Positions 18,413-26,275 of a DNA stretch of 30,585 nt are shown one piece after another; position 1 is the first letter of the stretch, and each line of letters opens with the position of its first letter. Source of the stretch: JAVWHX01 sp036639875 (GTDB lineage: Bacteria > Bacillota_I > Bacilli_A > Erysipelotrichales > Coprobacillaceae). The stretch is from NCBI GenBank assembly GCA_036639875.1, contig JAVWHX010000027.1, positions 1 to 30,585 of the forward strand, given 5' to 3'. The position numbers and the translations under genes are program-made. A model generated the notes under the pieces. That model was not told the DNA's origin and searched no databases. It worked only from the letters and a program-made list of their open reading frames with translations.

Positions 18413-19102
18413 TTAATTTTCATCTATAAATCCATATTTCCATTTAATTCTTTCAAATCTTTTCAATAAAATAGGTGTCAGTATAAATAAGAATATGACA
18501 TTAGATACTGCATATATAGTCATAAATGGTATTGCACTCACAATCACAACTAGATAACGTGAAACATTAAATACTCGATCTAATGAAAGTACAGTCCAGA
18601 CGTCCATAAACAATGAATATCCAATACCACTCATAATTCCATATCCCATTAACATCCATTTATTTTCTAACCATTTCCTCTTGTTTAATACTCCTGCAAT
18701 ATAACCAATCAAACCAAATGCTAACATTTGAAATGGTGTCCATGGTCCTTGTCCAAAAAACATATTTGATGCAAATGCACTTAATGACCCACATAAAAAT
18801 CCTGCTTCTCTTCCAAATACCATTCCACATATAATAATAAAAGCAGCCATTGGTTTAAACCCTGGTATTAATGCAAAGACAACTCTTGATGCTATTGTTA
18901 GAGTAATCATAACACTGAGTATAACAACTTCTCTTGTATGCGGTTTTCTATGTTCAAAACGAAAGTAGAAAGGTATACATGATAAGAAAACCAAAACAAT
19001 GGATACAAAGTTATACTGCTTATTAATAACTGAATAAACGCTCATTAATAAAACCAATACGAAACATCCTAGTATGTAGAGATATTGTACTTTCTTACTC
19101 AT
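18413..19102 (-). CDS. ECF transporter S component (predicted corrinoid-binding)
   Basis: This is a 229-aa protein with about six TM helices. Features typical of ECF S components are the conserved stretch VVFALIPGFKPMAAFIIICG, the following GREAGFLCGSLSAFASNMF and the segment GQGPWTPFQMLAFGLIGYIAG. S components bind one vitamin and dock on the EcfT-EcfA module. Specificity is inferred from the cobalamin riboswitch at the head of the operon, as for CbrT-type B12 importers; the sequence alone does not prove it. The ATG at 19102 overlaps the end of the EcfA gene by 8 nt; a TTG six bases upstream is less likely. Confidence 0.82.
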   Translation of the reverse strand: MSKKVQYLYILGCFVLVLLMSVYSVINKQYNFVSIVLVFLSCIPFYFRFEHRKPHTREVVILSVMITLTIASRVVFALIPGFKPMAAFIIICGMVFGREAGFLCGSLSAFASNMFFGQGPWTPFQMLAFGLIGYIAGVLNKRKWLENKWMLMGYGIMSGIGYSLFMDVWTVLSLDRVFNVSRYLVVIVSAIPFMTIYAVSNVIFLFILTPILLKRFERIKWKYGFIDEN

Positions 19103-20639
19103 AAACAATATCCTCTAATACACATGCATTATCTATTATACCTCTTGTAAGTTTTGCAATAATTGTTGTATAGAATAGATTTGATGCAAAGAACATTTGT
19201 GTATCTTCGACAGATTCAATTCTACCTTCAAACATTAATCCAACTCTAGAAGCATAATGCGCACAGAACTCTAAATCATGAGACACAACAATGATTGTCA
19301 TTGTTTGAGATAATTCTTTCAACAATAAACCAACCTTTTCTTTATAATAAGCATCTAATCCTTTGGTTGGTTCATCTAATAATAGGATTTGAGGATGGAG
19401 TGATAATATTTTGATAAGTGCAATTAACTGCATTTGTCCACCACTTAAATCATAGGGATGTTGGCCTAATAAATGATTGAGTTCTAATGTTTGAAGCCAC
19501 TTCAAACTCTCTTCATTATTCAACTCTTCTTGAACAGTTTCCTTTAAAAACATGGAAGTAGGATCTTGTGGTAAATAAGCAAAGCAATCTTGAAAAGCGT
19601 TAATATCCTTAAGATTATTATTGTTTATAAGAACCTTACCTCTATCATATTTTAATAGTCCACAGATATTCTTTAAAAATGTAGATTTACCACTTCCATT
19701 ACCACCAACTAATGCAAGTATTTCATTCTTATAAACATCTAAATATGTTCCTTTTAAAACTTCTAAATTATCATAATGAAAATGAAGATTTGAAACTTGA
19801 ATACAAATATCTGGAACTCCTTGTTTTTCTTTCTCTATAATATGAAGATGATTTGTATTTTCATTCAACCATTTTCTTGTTGTTTTAAAATCAAATCCTT
19901 TATTTTTTATATCAAACTTATGATACATTTGCATTATCACTGGTAATGCTTTTTGAAAATTATGTATATCAACCATCCCTATTGATGGTCCTTGATATTT
20001 CATTACTCCATCTTCTAAATATATAACATAATCACTTAAAGACAATGTCTTCTCCATATCATGTTCAATCATAATGATTGTTATATTTAATTCTTCATTA
20101 ACCTTCTTTAATATAGATATAAACTCTTGTGAAGCTATCGGATCTAATTGCGCAGTTGGTTCATCTAATAACATCACCTTTGGCTGCATAACTACTACAC
20201 TGGCAAGATTGACTAATTGTTTCTGTCCTCCAGATAACTCTGAAATATCTTTATGTAAAAGACTTTGAAGATTAAAGAAGTTCACAACTTCTCCTATTCT
20301 TCTTTTCATTTGAGTTAAAGGCATTGCCATATTTTCTAAACCAAAGCTTAGTTCATGCATCACTTTATGTGTAACAATTTGAAAGTCTGGATTTTGAAAT
20401 ATATAGCCAATATCTTCTGGTTTATCATTTTGAATATTTGTTTGAATTGATCCTTGCATATATCCATGAGGCATCATTTCTTTTTTTAATAATTGTAATA
20501 ATGTTGTTTTCCCACTACCACTTTTACCACATATTAAATTGAAACTTCCTTCTTCTATTTCAAATGATAAATCTTTTAAAGAGAAATAATGATCACTTTG
20601 ATATTGAAATGATAGATTATCAACTTTATATATCCACAT
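19095..20639 (-). CDS. ECF transporter ATPase, fused double EcfA
   Basis: This is a 514-aa protein with two complete ABC ATPase domains in one chain. In the first half Walker A (GKSGSGKTT) is at 38-46, LSGGQ at 135-139, LLDEP at 157-161 and H193 is the H-loop. In the second half Walker A (GGNGSGKST) is at 312-320, LSGGQ at 398-402, LLDEP at 420-424 and H454. Most ECF modules use separate EcfA and EcfA' proteins; the fused form is known in dedicated group I systems such as YkoD. It energises uptake through EcfT and the S component. The ATG at 20639, with GGGAG 9 nt upstream, overlaps the end of the EcfT gene by 14 nt, so translation is likely coupled. Confidence 0.93.
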   Translation of the reverse strand: MWIYKVDNLSFQYQSDHYFSLKDLSFEIEEGSFNLICGKSGSGKTTLLQLLKKEMMPHGYMQGSIQTNIQNDKPEDIGYIFQNPDFQIVTHKVMHELSFGLENMAMPLTQMKRRIGEVVNFFNLQSLLHKDISELSGGQKQLVNLASVVVMQPKVMLLDEPTAQLDPIASQEFISILKKVNEELNITIIMIEHDMEKTLSLSDYVIYLEDGVMKYQGPSIGMVDIHNFQKALPVIMQMYHKFDIKNKGFDFKTTRKWLNENTNHLHIIEKEKQGVPDICIQVSNLHFHYDNLEVLKGTYLDVYKNEILALVGGNGSGKSTFLKNICGLLKYDRGKVLINNNNLKDINAFQDCFAYLPQDPTSMFLKETVQEELNNEESLKWLQTLELNHLLGQHPYDLSGGQMQLIALIKILSLHPQILLLDEPTKGLDAYYKEKVGLLLKELSQTMTIIVVSHDLEFCAHYASRVGLMFEGRIESVEDTQMFFASNLFYTTIIAKLTRGIIDNACVLEDIVYE

Positions 20640-21489
20640 AATCACCAACTCCCTTCTTTAATAAATATGGTAATCCCATTAATAATATATAACTTATATA
20701 ATATAAAACATCTAATGCTTTCACCTGAACAACTTTAACAACTGGATAATAATAGAATGAAGAAAATCTTGTGATAAATCCAAAGATAAATATAACATTT
20801 AATACTATAAGAATAATCATTGCAAGCATATCTCTTTGTTCAAATACATATGTATGAAAATGCAATCTTTGCTTATGTCCATATCCTCTAGCATGCATAC
20901 TTTTTAAAGTTGTGAGTGAAGATTCAAATGCCCAAGTAAACAATATAAGCAAAATATCAAAACCTATCTTTATTCTCTTTAGGATATTTCCTTTAGAAAT
21001 ATCTTTACCAAGTGTTTTTTGTGTTTCTACAATTTGTTTCGTTTGTTTAAAAAAGTGTGGCATCATACCTAAAACCATACTCAATATTAAACCTACAGTA
21101 GGTAATTTGTTTTTAAATAAATAGATTATCTTTTCACTATCTAGACCTATATTGATAATCTTAAACCAATTTAATAATGAAATAATTAATGTAGAAAAAA
21201 CAAATCCATAAATAATTGCTTCTAATGTAATTGGAGTATATTGAATATAGAAGAGAATTGTCGCACCATCATGTACAAATAACGGATTACTGATAGCCAC
21301 AATAAGATAAAATATAATGATAAACTTAATATAACTTTTACTCATCACTTTTAAATCAATACAATATATGAAAGCAAATAGCGTAGAAAGAATAAGAAAT
21401 ACTGGATGAACCTGAATCATTGTTGTAAGGATAACTGATAAGAAATATCCGAAGATAACACTAGGATGATATTCAAAGAAAGACTTCAC
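20626..21489 (-). CDS. ECF transporter transmembrane coupling protein EcfT (CbiQ family)
   Basis: This is a 287-aa membrane protein with about five TM helices. The Ala-Arg-Gly coupling motif that meets the ATPases is visible in SMHARGYGHKQR at about residues 197-208; I see only one clear ARG motif where two are usual. The likely start is GTG at 21489. It overlaps the DUF4430 stop (TAGTG) and follows GGAG by 10 nt; the upstream ATG at 21525 has no SD and would cut deep into the previous gene. It links the S component to the fused ATPase in the riboswitch-led operon. Confidence 0.88.
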   Translation of the reverse strand: MKSFFEYHPSVIFGYFLSVILTTMIQVHPVFLILSTLFAFIYCIDLKVMSKSYIKFIIIFYLIVAISNPLFVHDGATILFYIQYTPITLEAIIYGFVFSTLIISLLNWFKIINIGLDSEKIIYLFKNKLPTVGLILSMVLGMMPHFFKQTKQIVETQKTLGKDISKGNILKRIKIGFDILLILFTWAFESSLTTLKSMHARGYGHKQRLHFHTYVFEQRDMLAMIILIVLNVIFIFGFITRFSSFYYYPVVKVVQVKALDVLYYISYILLMGLPYLLKKGVGDYVDI

Positions 21490-22214
21490 TAGTATAAATC
21501 TCCTATATAACAAGTATAACGCCATTGTACTTTGTCATTATTCTTAAGTTTATAATCTTTACTTCCTTTATCAGCATAACTTCCATTAACTCCATACATC
21601 CATCCACCACTACCTTTAAATAACTTTTCAGGTAAATTATTTATAGATTGAATATATCCAGCACTTTGAGTCAATGATATTTTATTCATTTTTGTAACTT
21701 TGGTAATGATATCAAAAACTGTATCTCCATCGTTTATCTTAACTTTTTTTGATGACAATATAACACCATTACTAGGCACATATTGTTTATATTGTTCAGG
21801 AAGATCATTCATGTTATTTAAGATAGTTTTACAATCTATTGAAACATAAACATATTGGCTTGTAGACTCTGATGTTGATGGAGTATTTGTTTCAGGAGTG
21901 CTTTGAGATTGATTATTATTTGTAGTTGAATTATCTTTTGTTGAAGTTGTTGGATTGGTTTTATTATTATTTGTTTCTGTCTTTGTTGTATTTGAATCAG
22001 ATGTTTGAGTTTCATTATTATCTTTTGTCTGTTCTGCTTTTTGTTCAGGTGTCTCTTTGCTCTCACTATCGTTATTGTTAATATTTGTTTCTATTTGAGA
22101 AGCATTACTTTCCTTGTTTTCTTTTGGTTGACTAGACATTGTTGTAAGAAAAATAACAGAACATAATAAAACACTTACACCTACCAACAATCCAATAATC
22201 CTTTTATTTTTCAT
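21489..22214 (-). CDS. Membrane-anchored DUF4430 (transcobalamin-like C-terminal) protein
   Basis: This 241-aa protein has an N-terminal TM anchor (about residues 6-25), then a linker of about 95 residues made mostly of Asn, Thr, Ser, Gln, Glu and Lys. The C-terminal DUF4430 domain (about 120-241) carries the hallmark GGWMYGVNG at about 203-211. Known: DUF4430 resembles the C-terminal domain of transcobalamin/intrinsic factor. The first place in a cobalamin riboswitch operon fits a role in capturing corrinoids at the cell surface and handing them to the ECF importer (inference). The cysteine at residue 18 lacks a proper lipobox. The ATG at 22214 follows GGAGG by 11 nt; a GTG one codon earlier is possible. 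Confidence 0.88.
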   Translation of the reverse strand: MKNKRIIGLLVGVSVLLCSVIFLTTMSSQPKENKESNASQIETNINNNDSESKETPEQKAEQTKDNNETQTSDSNTTKTETNNNKTNPTTSTKDNSTTNNNQSQSTPETNTPSTSESTSQYVYVSIDCKTILNNMNDLPEQYKQYVPSNGVILSSKKVKINDGDTVFDIITKVTKMNKISLTQSAGYIQSINNLPEKLFKGSGGWMYGVNGSYADKGSKDYKLKNNDKVQWRYTCYIGDLY

Positions 22215-22250
22215 CACATTTCTTTCCTCCCACTTAATGAAAGAAAATAA

Positions 22251-22270
22251 AAAGAGCATAGTGCTCCTTA
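22251..22270 (-). terminator. Expression-platform terminator of the cobalamin riboswitch
   Basis: On the minus strand AAGGAGCA, loop CTA, and TGCTCTTT form a stem of about 8 bp (one wobble), followed by more Ts. It lies between the riboswitch aptamer and the DUF4430 SD. Another inverted repeat (AAAACTT/AAGTTTT, about 22277-22301) just upstream may form the competing fold. Confidence 0.65.
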
Positions 22271-22303
22271 ATAATAAAACTTCTTGCATCGAAAAGTTTT
22301 AGT

Positions 22304-22385
22304 AAAAAGGACACCTGACTACTACTCATTGTAGATTACAGTTGCGGGACAGTCTTGGAATCTCACCAAAGTTGCTCCTATATAT
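22304..22385 (-). ncRNA. Cobalamin riboswitch
   Basis: The minus strand carries the conserved core in order: AGGAGCAACTTTGGTGAGAT, then TCCAAGACTGTCCCGCAACT (the B12-box-like strand), then AGTAGTCAGGTGTCC. The string ACTGTCCCGCAACTGTAA and the following AGTCAGGTG match the cobalamin riboswitch consensus well. It lies 90-170 nt upstream of the DUF4430 start with a terminator hairpin between, so cobalamin binding probably stops transcription of the whole ECF operon. The exact ends of the outer stem were not determined; the subclass (adenosyl- or other cobalamin) is not called. Confidence 0.88.
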
Positions 22386-22406
22386 TCACTTCATTAGATT
22401 TTTATC

Positions 22407-22434
22407 ATTATAACATAAGATGACCCTATTACAA
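22407..22434 (-). promoter_or_regulatory. Promoter of the riboswitch-controlled ECF operon
   Basis: On the minus strand -35 TTGTAA (22429-22434), 16-nt spacer, and a perfect -10 TATAAT (22407-22412) preceded by TGT. It ends about 20 nt before the riboswitch core. Confidence 0.55.
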
Positions 22435-22447
22435 TACAAATATATGA

Positions 22448-22561
22448 GATAACACTTTAGATGAATATGATATTGCACTCGCTATACAAGCGCATTGTGA
22501 ATATCTTAAGGATTCTGAAACGATATCTCATGACAACTTGATGAAGCAGCTAGGATTATGA
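22448..22561 (+). pseudogene. RelB-type antitoxin remnant (C-terminal part)
   Basis: A plus-strand frame opens after a stop at 22445 and encodes DNTLDEYDIALAIQAHCEYL and then KDSETISHDNLMKQLGL before TGA. The ending S-H-x-x-L-M-x-x-L-G-L is the usual tail of RelB/DUF6290 antitoxins. The N-terminal DNA-binding part is missing. Its stop overlaps the ATG of the toxin remnant (ATGA), the normal layout of such pairs. It is judged decayed because the start is lost and the partner gene has stops. Confidence 0.65.
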
Positions 22562-22827
22562 GTTACAATGTTGAATACTTTAAAACTTCTCAGAAACAAA
22601 TTAAAAAATTAGATCAATATACTAAAACTATGTTAATGAATTGGATTACAAAGAATCTTGTAAATTGTGATAATCTCCGTCAACATGGTAAATGATTAAA
22701 AGGAAACCTAAAGGATTAATAGCAATACAGAATTGGTGATTATCGTATTTTATGTGATATAGAAGAAGATAGACTTATTATTCTTGTTATTAATATTGGG
22801 CACAAAAAAGAAGTTTATAATAAGTAA
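22558..22827 (+). pseudogene. RelE/ParE-family toxin pseudogene with three in-frame stops
   Basis: The frame from ATG 22558 to TAA 22825-22827 reads like a complete RelE of about 89 codons: SYNVEYFKTSQKQIKKLDQY, a middle part with HGK and LKGNLK, then QYRIGDYRILCDIEEDRLII, LVINIGHKKEVYNK. The core RIGDYRIL and GHKKEVY motifs are intact. However, TGA at 22693, TAA at 22717 and TAG at 22720 interrupt it, all in the same frame. Known: active RelE toxins are mRNA interferases or gyrase poisons. This copy is dead unless stops are read through. It follows the antitoxin remnant with a 4-nt overlap and is followed by a strong hairpin. Confidence 0.8.
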
Positions 22828-22832
22828 ATTAT

Positions 22833-22878
22833 AAATGGCATATATATAGGCGAGACAACGCTTATATACATGCCATTT
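22833..22878 (+). terminator. Strong hairpin terminator after the toxin remnant
   Basis: A 20-nt arm (22833-22852) pairs almost fully with 22859-22878 around a 6-nt loop (AGACAA), followed on the plus strand by a T-rich stretch. It lies 6 nt after the toxin stop. It could also end minus-strand transcripts from the C39 lipoprotein gene, but the T-run there is weaker. Confidence 0.7.
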
Positions 22879-22917
22879 TATTTATAATTGTTTTAAAAAT
22901 ATTCTTTGTCAATACTT

Positions 22918-23001
22918 TGATACAATGACAAGTCTTTTTATAAGTGATTTAGTGAATATGCTCAATGTTCACCTCAAGCTTATCGAGATAAAAATAAATA
23001 A
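22918..23001 (+). pseudogene. C-terminal fragment of an AraC-family regulator
   Basis: The plus-strand frame ending in TAA at 22999-23001 encodes YNDKSFYK, stop, FSEYAQCSPQAYRDKNK. This is the final helix region of AraC HTH domains (pattern GYxDxSYFxxxFxxxxGxSPxxYR). TGA stands at 22918 where Gly is expected and at 22945 inside the helix, where TGG would be one base change away. Nothing of the rest of the gene remains upstream. Confidence 0.6.
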
Positions 23002-24126
23002 TTATTCTACAGTAACAGCAAACTTCATCAAATCATATGCTTGAGCAAACTTGTCATATGATACACTTGTTAAATCTTTATCGATTGGATCTAATACAGA
23101 GAATGATTTTGTATTATCATCATATCCATTCAACAACATGATATGTATATTGCTCGTTACTTTTCCAAAATAGAATTGTTTTCCTATAGCTTTATTCATT
23201 CCTCCAGTTACATAAACAATAACTGGATTTTCTTTTGCAAGCTCTTTTTTTATTTCATCAATTGAAGCCCCTGAAATATCTTTACAATTTGTATAAGTAC
23301 TTGAATATTTAGCCAAAGCTGGAGGAAAGATGGTTGGATATTCATTCTCTTGTGATGAACCACTAAAAGGATCACCTGAAAAACCATCATAAGGACTAAT
23401 CGCTCTAGGTTGTTGTTCTATAAACTTTGTAATATCAATATCTATCTTATTCTTATATTTTAATGCCATATATGTAGCTGTTGTTTCACATCCATTAGGA
23501 GCATCTACATCTAATTGATTATAATAAGGAACATCTAAAAGCACCTTATCTTTAGGTTCATCTTTCTTTATAATATCTTGTACTTTAACGATAACTTCCT
23601 TTTCCCCAATATTCCCCGCTTTATCCTTAACAGATAGATTAAGGTTATACTGACCTGGTTTATTTATGAGAACTTGACTATCATCAACAATAAGAGATTC
23701 TACATCATTATAATCTACAACTTTATATAACTTACTATAATCAACTTGACTATTAGTTTTCACATACAAAATATCATCACCTTTAATTTGCGGAGCCCTT
23801 GTATCCTTTACCACAATATCTGCCTTTTTCTCTTGATTATCATAAGACAAAGTTAAATGATAAGTTCCTGTTTTTTCATACTCATTATTCATTAAATCAT
23901 CTTTTGTTGTATCAACTGTTATCTCAGTTTTCTGAGATAATGTTTGAAACTCTTTATCAGTTAAATCTTTCTTGTTAATATAATACTCTGCAGACTTTAA
24001 AATAGGATTTCCTAATTCAATCGAAAAAGAATCATACTTCATTTTTAATGTCATACCTTCTTGTGAACACCCACTTAGTAATGTTATTCCTAATAATAGA
24101 CTTAATCCAATCTTTAACTTTTTCAT
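23002..24126 (-). CDS. Lipoprotein with Ig-like region and C39-like cysteine peptidase domain
   Basis: This 374-aa lipoprotein has the lipobox LLSGC with the anchored Cys at residue 20. Residues about 70-185 contain two Ig-like/beta-sandwich modules (DTRAPQIKG, KDKAGNIGEKEVIVKVQD). Residues about 195-374 form a peptidase_C39_2-like domain: VPYYNQLDVDAPNGCETTA with C213, NIHIMLLNGYD with H328, and SVLDPI with D346 as the likely triad. The natural target is unknown; relatives are thought to act on peptides or the cell wall. The ATG overlaps the preceding hydrolase stop (ATGA) and carries AAGGAGG. Being translationally coupled to a glutamine amidotransferase-like enzyme suggests a shared peptide or amino-acid task (inference). 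Confidence 0.85.
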   Translation of the reverse strand: MKKLKIGLSLLLGITLLSGCSQEGMTLKMKYDSFSIELGNPILKSAEYYINKKDLTDKEFQTLSQKTEITVDTTKDDLMNNEYEKTGTYHLTLSYDNQEKKADIVVKDTRAPQIKGDDILYVKTNSQVDYSKLYKVVDYNDVESLIVDDSQVLINKPGQYNLNLSVKDKAGNIGEKEVIVKVQDIIKKDEPKDKVLLDVPYYNQLDVDAPNGCETTATYMALKYKNKIDIDITKFIEQQPRAISPYDGFSGDPFSGSSQENEYPTIFPPALAKYSSTYTNCKDISGASIDEIKKELAKENPVIVYVTGGMNKAIGKQFYFGKVTSNIHIMLLNGYDDNTKSFSVLDPIDKDLTSVSYDKFAQAYDLMKFAVTVE

Positions 24127-24806
24127 GAAATCCTCCTTATAAACTGATCAAATATTTGCATACTTTGATTATTTTCATGCATTGATTCTGGATGCCATTG
24201 AACACCATAAATAGGCAAAGATATATGTTCAAAAGCTTCAATTACACCATCATCACTCATTGCTGAAATCTTTAGTTGTTTTCCTATATCCTTAACTGAT
24301 TGATGATGAAAACTATTCACCTTTGTCTTTTCACCAAAGATAGTATATAAGAAACTTCCTTTTTCAATGTTAATTTGATGTGATGCAATATTTCTTGCTA
24401 GTGTTTGAGGTGGATGGTTCGTATACAATTGATTATCTTGATATAGTGTTCCACCTAATGCAACATTGATCATTTGCATTCCTCTACATATTCCTAGTAT
24501 TGGAATACTTCTTTTTATACAATTATCTATTAATTCCTTTTCATATTTATCTCTTAACTCACTAAAATCTTGCACATATCCTAAATCTTCTTCATTATAC
24601 ATTTGAGGCTGAATATCGACCCCTCCAATAATGATTAAACCATCAATAAGACTTAACTTTTGTTCTATATCTTCTTGACCAACTGGTAAGATAACAGGAA
24701 TAGCTCCTGCTTTTTCTACAACCGTTATATAGTCTTGATTAATCATTTGAATCCATTTGTTATCTCTATATTCATTTTGACATGTTAAACCAATTATTTT
24801 CTTCAT
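24123..24806 (-). CDS. Class I glutamine amidotransferase-like gamma-glutamyl hydrolase (peptidase C26, PuuD-like)
   Basis: This 227-aa cytoplasmic protein begins KKIIGLTCQNEYRDNKW, as C26-family hydrolases do. The nucleophile C107 lies in GICRGMQMINVALGG and the His-Glu pair is H205/E207 in VQWHPE. GLIIIGGVDIQPQMY (about 57-70) is the family signature. Relatives cut gamma-glutamyl bonds (gamma-Glu-GABA or similar). No putrescine or GABA genes are nearby, so the substrate is open. The ATG at 24806 is preferred over GTG 24815 because GGTGA stands 5 nt before it. It is the first gene of a two-gene operon with the C39 lipoprotein. Confidence 0.9.
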   Translation of the reverse strand: MKKIIGLTCQNEYRDNKWIQMINQDYITVVEKAGAIPVILPVGQEDIEQKLSLIDGLIIIGGVDIQPQMYNEEDLGYVQDFSELRDKYEKELIDNCIKRSIPILGICRGMQMINVALGGTLYQDNQLYTNHPPQTLARNIASHQINIEKGSFLYTIFGEKTKVNSFHHQSVKDIGKQLKISAMSDDGVIEAFEHISLPIYGVQWHPESMHENNQSMQIFDQFIRRIS

Positions 24807-24823
24807 TTCTATCACCCATTTTC

Positions 24824-24829
24824 ATTATA
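24824..24829 (-). promoter_or_regulatory. Likely -10 of the hydrolase/C39 lipoprotein operon
   Basis: On the minus strand a perfect TATAAT preceded by TG lies 18 nt before the ATG and just downstream of the terminator of the previous operon. No good -35 is visible. Confidence 0.4.
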
Positions 24830-24839
24830 CAGTGTTTGT

Positions 24840-24871
24840 AAAAAGAAAACAGTAGTTCGTCTGCTGTTTTC
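24840..24871 (-). terminator. Intrinsic terminator of the HAD/SRAP operon
   Basis: On the minus strand GAAAACAGCAG pairs with CTACTGTTTTC (arms 24861-24871 and 24845-24855) and a T5 run follows, 20 nt after the SRAP gene stop. Confidence 0.85.
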
Positions 24872-24890
24872 TCATAATTGATAATATTTA

Positions 24891-25445
24891 TTAGAATAAA
24901 GATTGTTGCATAATACCATCAATAATCTTTAACTCTTCAATTTGTTTATTCAATAATTCTTCATATTGAAGATCATCAAACCATAAATCAATATCCTCTT
25001 TTAAAATAATAACAGGCATTCTTGAATGAATAGGTTTCATGATTTTGCTTGCTTGTGTTGTGATAATCACAACATCCTTTTCTACTTCTCTATATATACC
25101 TAACATATAAGAAGCATCATTTGATTCAAAAGAAAACTTTCTTTTATGAGTATCCCACTCATAAAATCCTTTTGAAGGAATTAAACAACGATGATTTTTA
25201 ATATGTTCTTTAAATAAAGATTTTTCATGAATAGTCTCACTTCTTGCATTGATAACCAAAGATTGTTGCATATTAAATCCCCATCGATAAGAATGTATTA
25301 TATAATGATTATCTTTCTTTACAATAACAGGAATATATTCACCAGGACAAAAATCTTTATCATGATCTCCCTCAAAATTATCTTCTTCTACTAACGATGA
25401 AACATCTTGATATGTGTCATCATCAATATAATATCTACCACACAT
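24891..25445 (-). CDS. SRAP-domain protein (YedK/HMCES family)
   Basis: This is a 184-aa protein. The catalytic Cys must be residue 2, exposed after Met removal, so the start is the ATG at 25445 giving MCGRY; an ATG two codons upstream (MNMCGRY) would block it. The other active-site residues are visible: N66 in INARSE, E96 in CLIPSKGFYEW and H140 in IHSRMP, with spacing as in E. coli YedK. Known: SRAP proteins form a thiazolidine crosslink with abasic sites in single-stranded DNA, shielding them during replication. It lies 5 nt after a Cof-type HAD gene and ends its operon. Family call is very sure. Confidence 0.94.
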   Translation of the reverse strand: MCGRYYIDDDTYQDVSSLVEEDNFEGDHDKDFCPGEYIPVIVKKDNHYIIHSYRWGFNMQQSLVINARSETIHEKSLFKEHIKNHRCLIPSKGFYEWDTHKRKFSFESNDASYMLGIYREVEKDVVIITTQASKIMKPIHSRMPVIILKEDIDLWFDDLQYEELLNKQIEELKIIDGIMQQSLF

Positions 25446-25450
25446 ATTCA

Positions 25451-26275
25451 TTAATCCTTTAAAATATATTGATTAATAAAATGCCCAATTCCATCATGAT
25501 CATTATCTTGACAAACATAATCAGCAATAGCTTTTACACTTTCAAAAGAATTTCCCATTGCGACACCAACTCCAGCATTTTCAATCATTGAACTATCATT
25601 CTCACCATTGCCAAATGCAGCAATATGATCTAATGAAATATTCTTAATCTTTGAAAGAATTTTCAATGCTTCACCCTTGCTGACACCGCAGTGACTAATC
25701 TCAATCCAATCTTTCTCTACCATACATATTTCATAGATACCTTTTGTATCTTCTTTTAAACTATCTAGCTTTTGTTGCATAATATCTTCATGTTGAAGTA
25801 AAGCAGCTTTCTTTAAAGAAGCAAAGATATTTTTTGGTATTTCATGAACAGATGATACTTGATGTCTTGTACTTGTTAGAAAATGATATTCCATAATACT
25901 AGATTTTCCATACTCTATCATATAGATTTCATTATTAAAGAATAAGATAAGATCAAGTTCATACTTTTTTGCATACTTATCTAATTCAATAGCATCTGAT
26001 CTATCTAATTGTTTTTCAGTATGTAAACATTGACCTTTTGAATCATAAATAGCTAAACCATTTAAACAAATATACCCACTTTGTAAGTAATCATTTATGT
26101 TCAATGTTTCACCAATTTTTAACATACTATCAATATTTCTACCACTAGCAAGAATTAAACTATTTCCTTGCTTTTGAAATTCAATCAGTTGTTTTTTTGT
26201 ATACTCAGATATCTCATGTTGACTATTCAATAAAGTTCCATCAATATCAGTTAAAATCATATTTATTTTATTCAT
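25451..26275 (-). CDS. Cof-type HAD-IIB phosphatase
   Basis: This 274-aa cytoplasmic hydrolase has motif I ILTDIDGTLL with D10 and D12, motif II Ser/Thr in LILASGRN, the Lys of motif III in GVSKGEAL, and motif IV AFGNGENDSSM. The large cap between motifs II and III is of the C2 (Cof/YidA) type. Such enzymes dephosphorylate sugar phosphates, FMN or pyridoxal phosphate; the substrate cannot be read from sequence. The frame opens with a TTG at 26287, but the ATG at 26275 is more likely. It overlaps the previous HAD gene by 8 nt and has only a weak SD, so coupled translation is probable. Confidence 0.9.
   Translation of the reverse strand: MNKINMILTDIDGTLLNSQHEISEYTKKQLIEFQKQGNSLILASGRNIDSMLKIGETLNINDYLQSGYICLNGLAIYDSKGQCLHTEKQLDRSDAIELDKYAKKYELDLILFFNNEIYMIEYGKSSIMEYHFLTSTRHQVSSVHEIPKNIFASLKKAALLQHEDIMQQKLDSLKEDTKGIYEICMVEKDWIEISHCGVSKGEALKILSKIKNISLDHIAAFGNGENDSSMIENAGVGVAMGNSFESVKAIADYVCQDNDHDGIGHFINQYILKD

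Noticed and set aside
21490..22060. Repetitive-looking A/T-rich DNA that might be a tandem repeat or CRISPR
   Set aside because: No regular unit or spacer pattern; it is codon-level low complexity in the DUF4430 linker.
21836..22066. A 76-codon minus-strand open frame inside the DUF4430 gene, rich in Lys and Gln
   Set aside because: It is the shifted frame of the Asn/Thr-rich linker; low complexity keeps it open. It has no SD and no recognisable domain.
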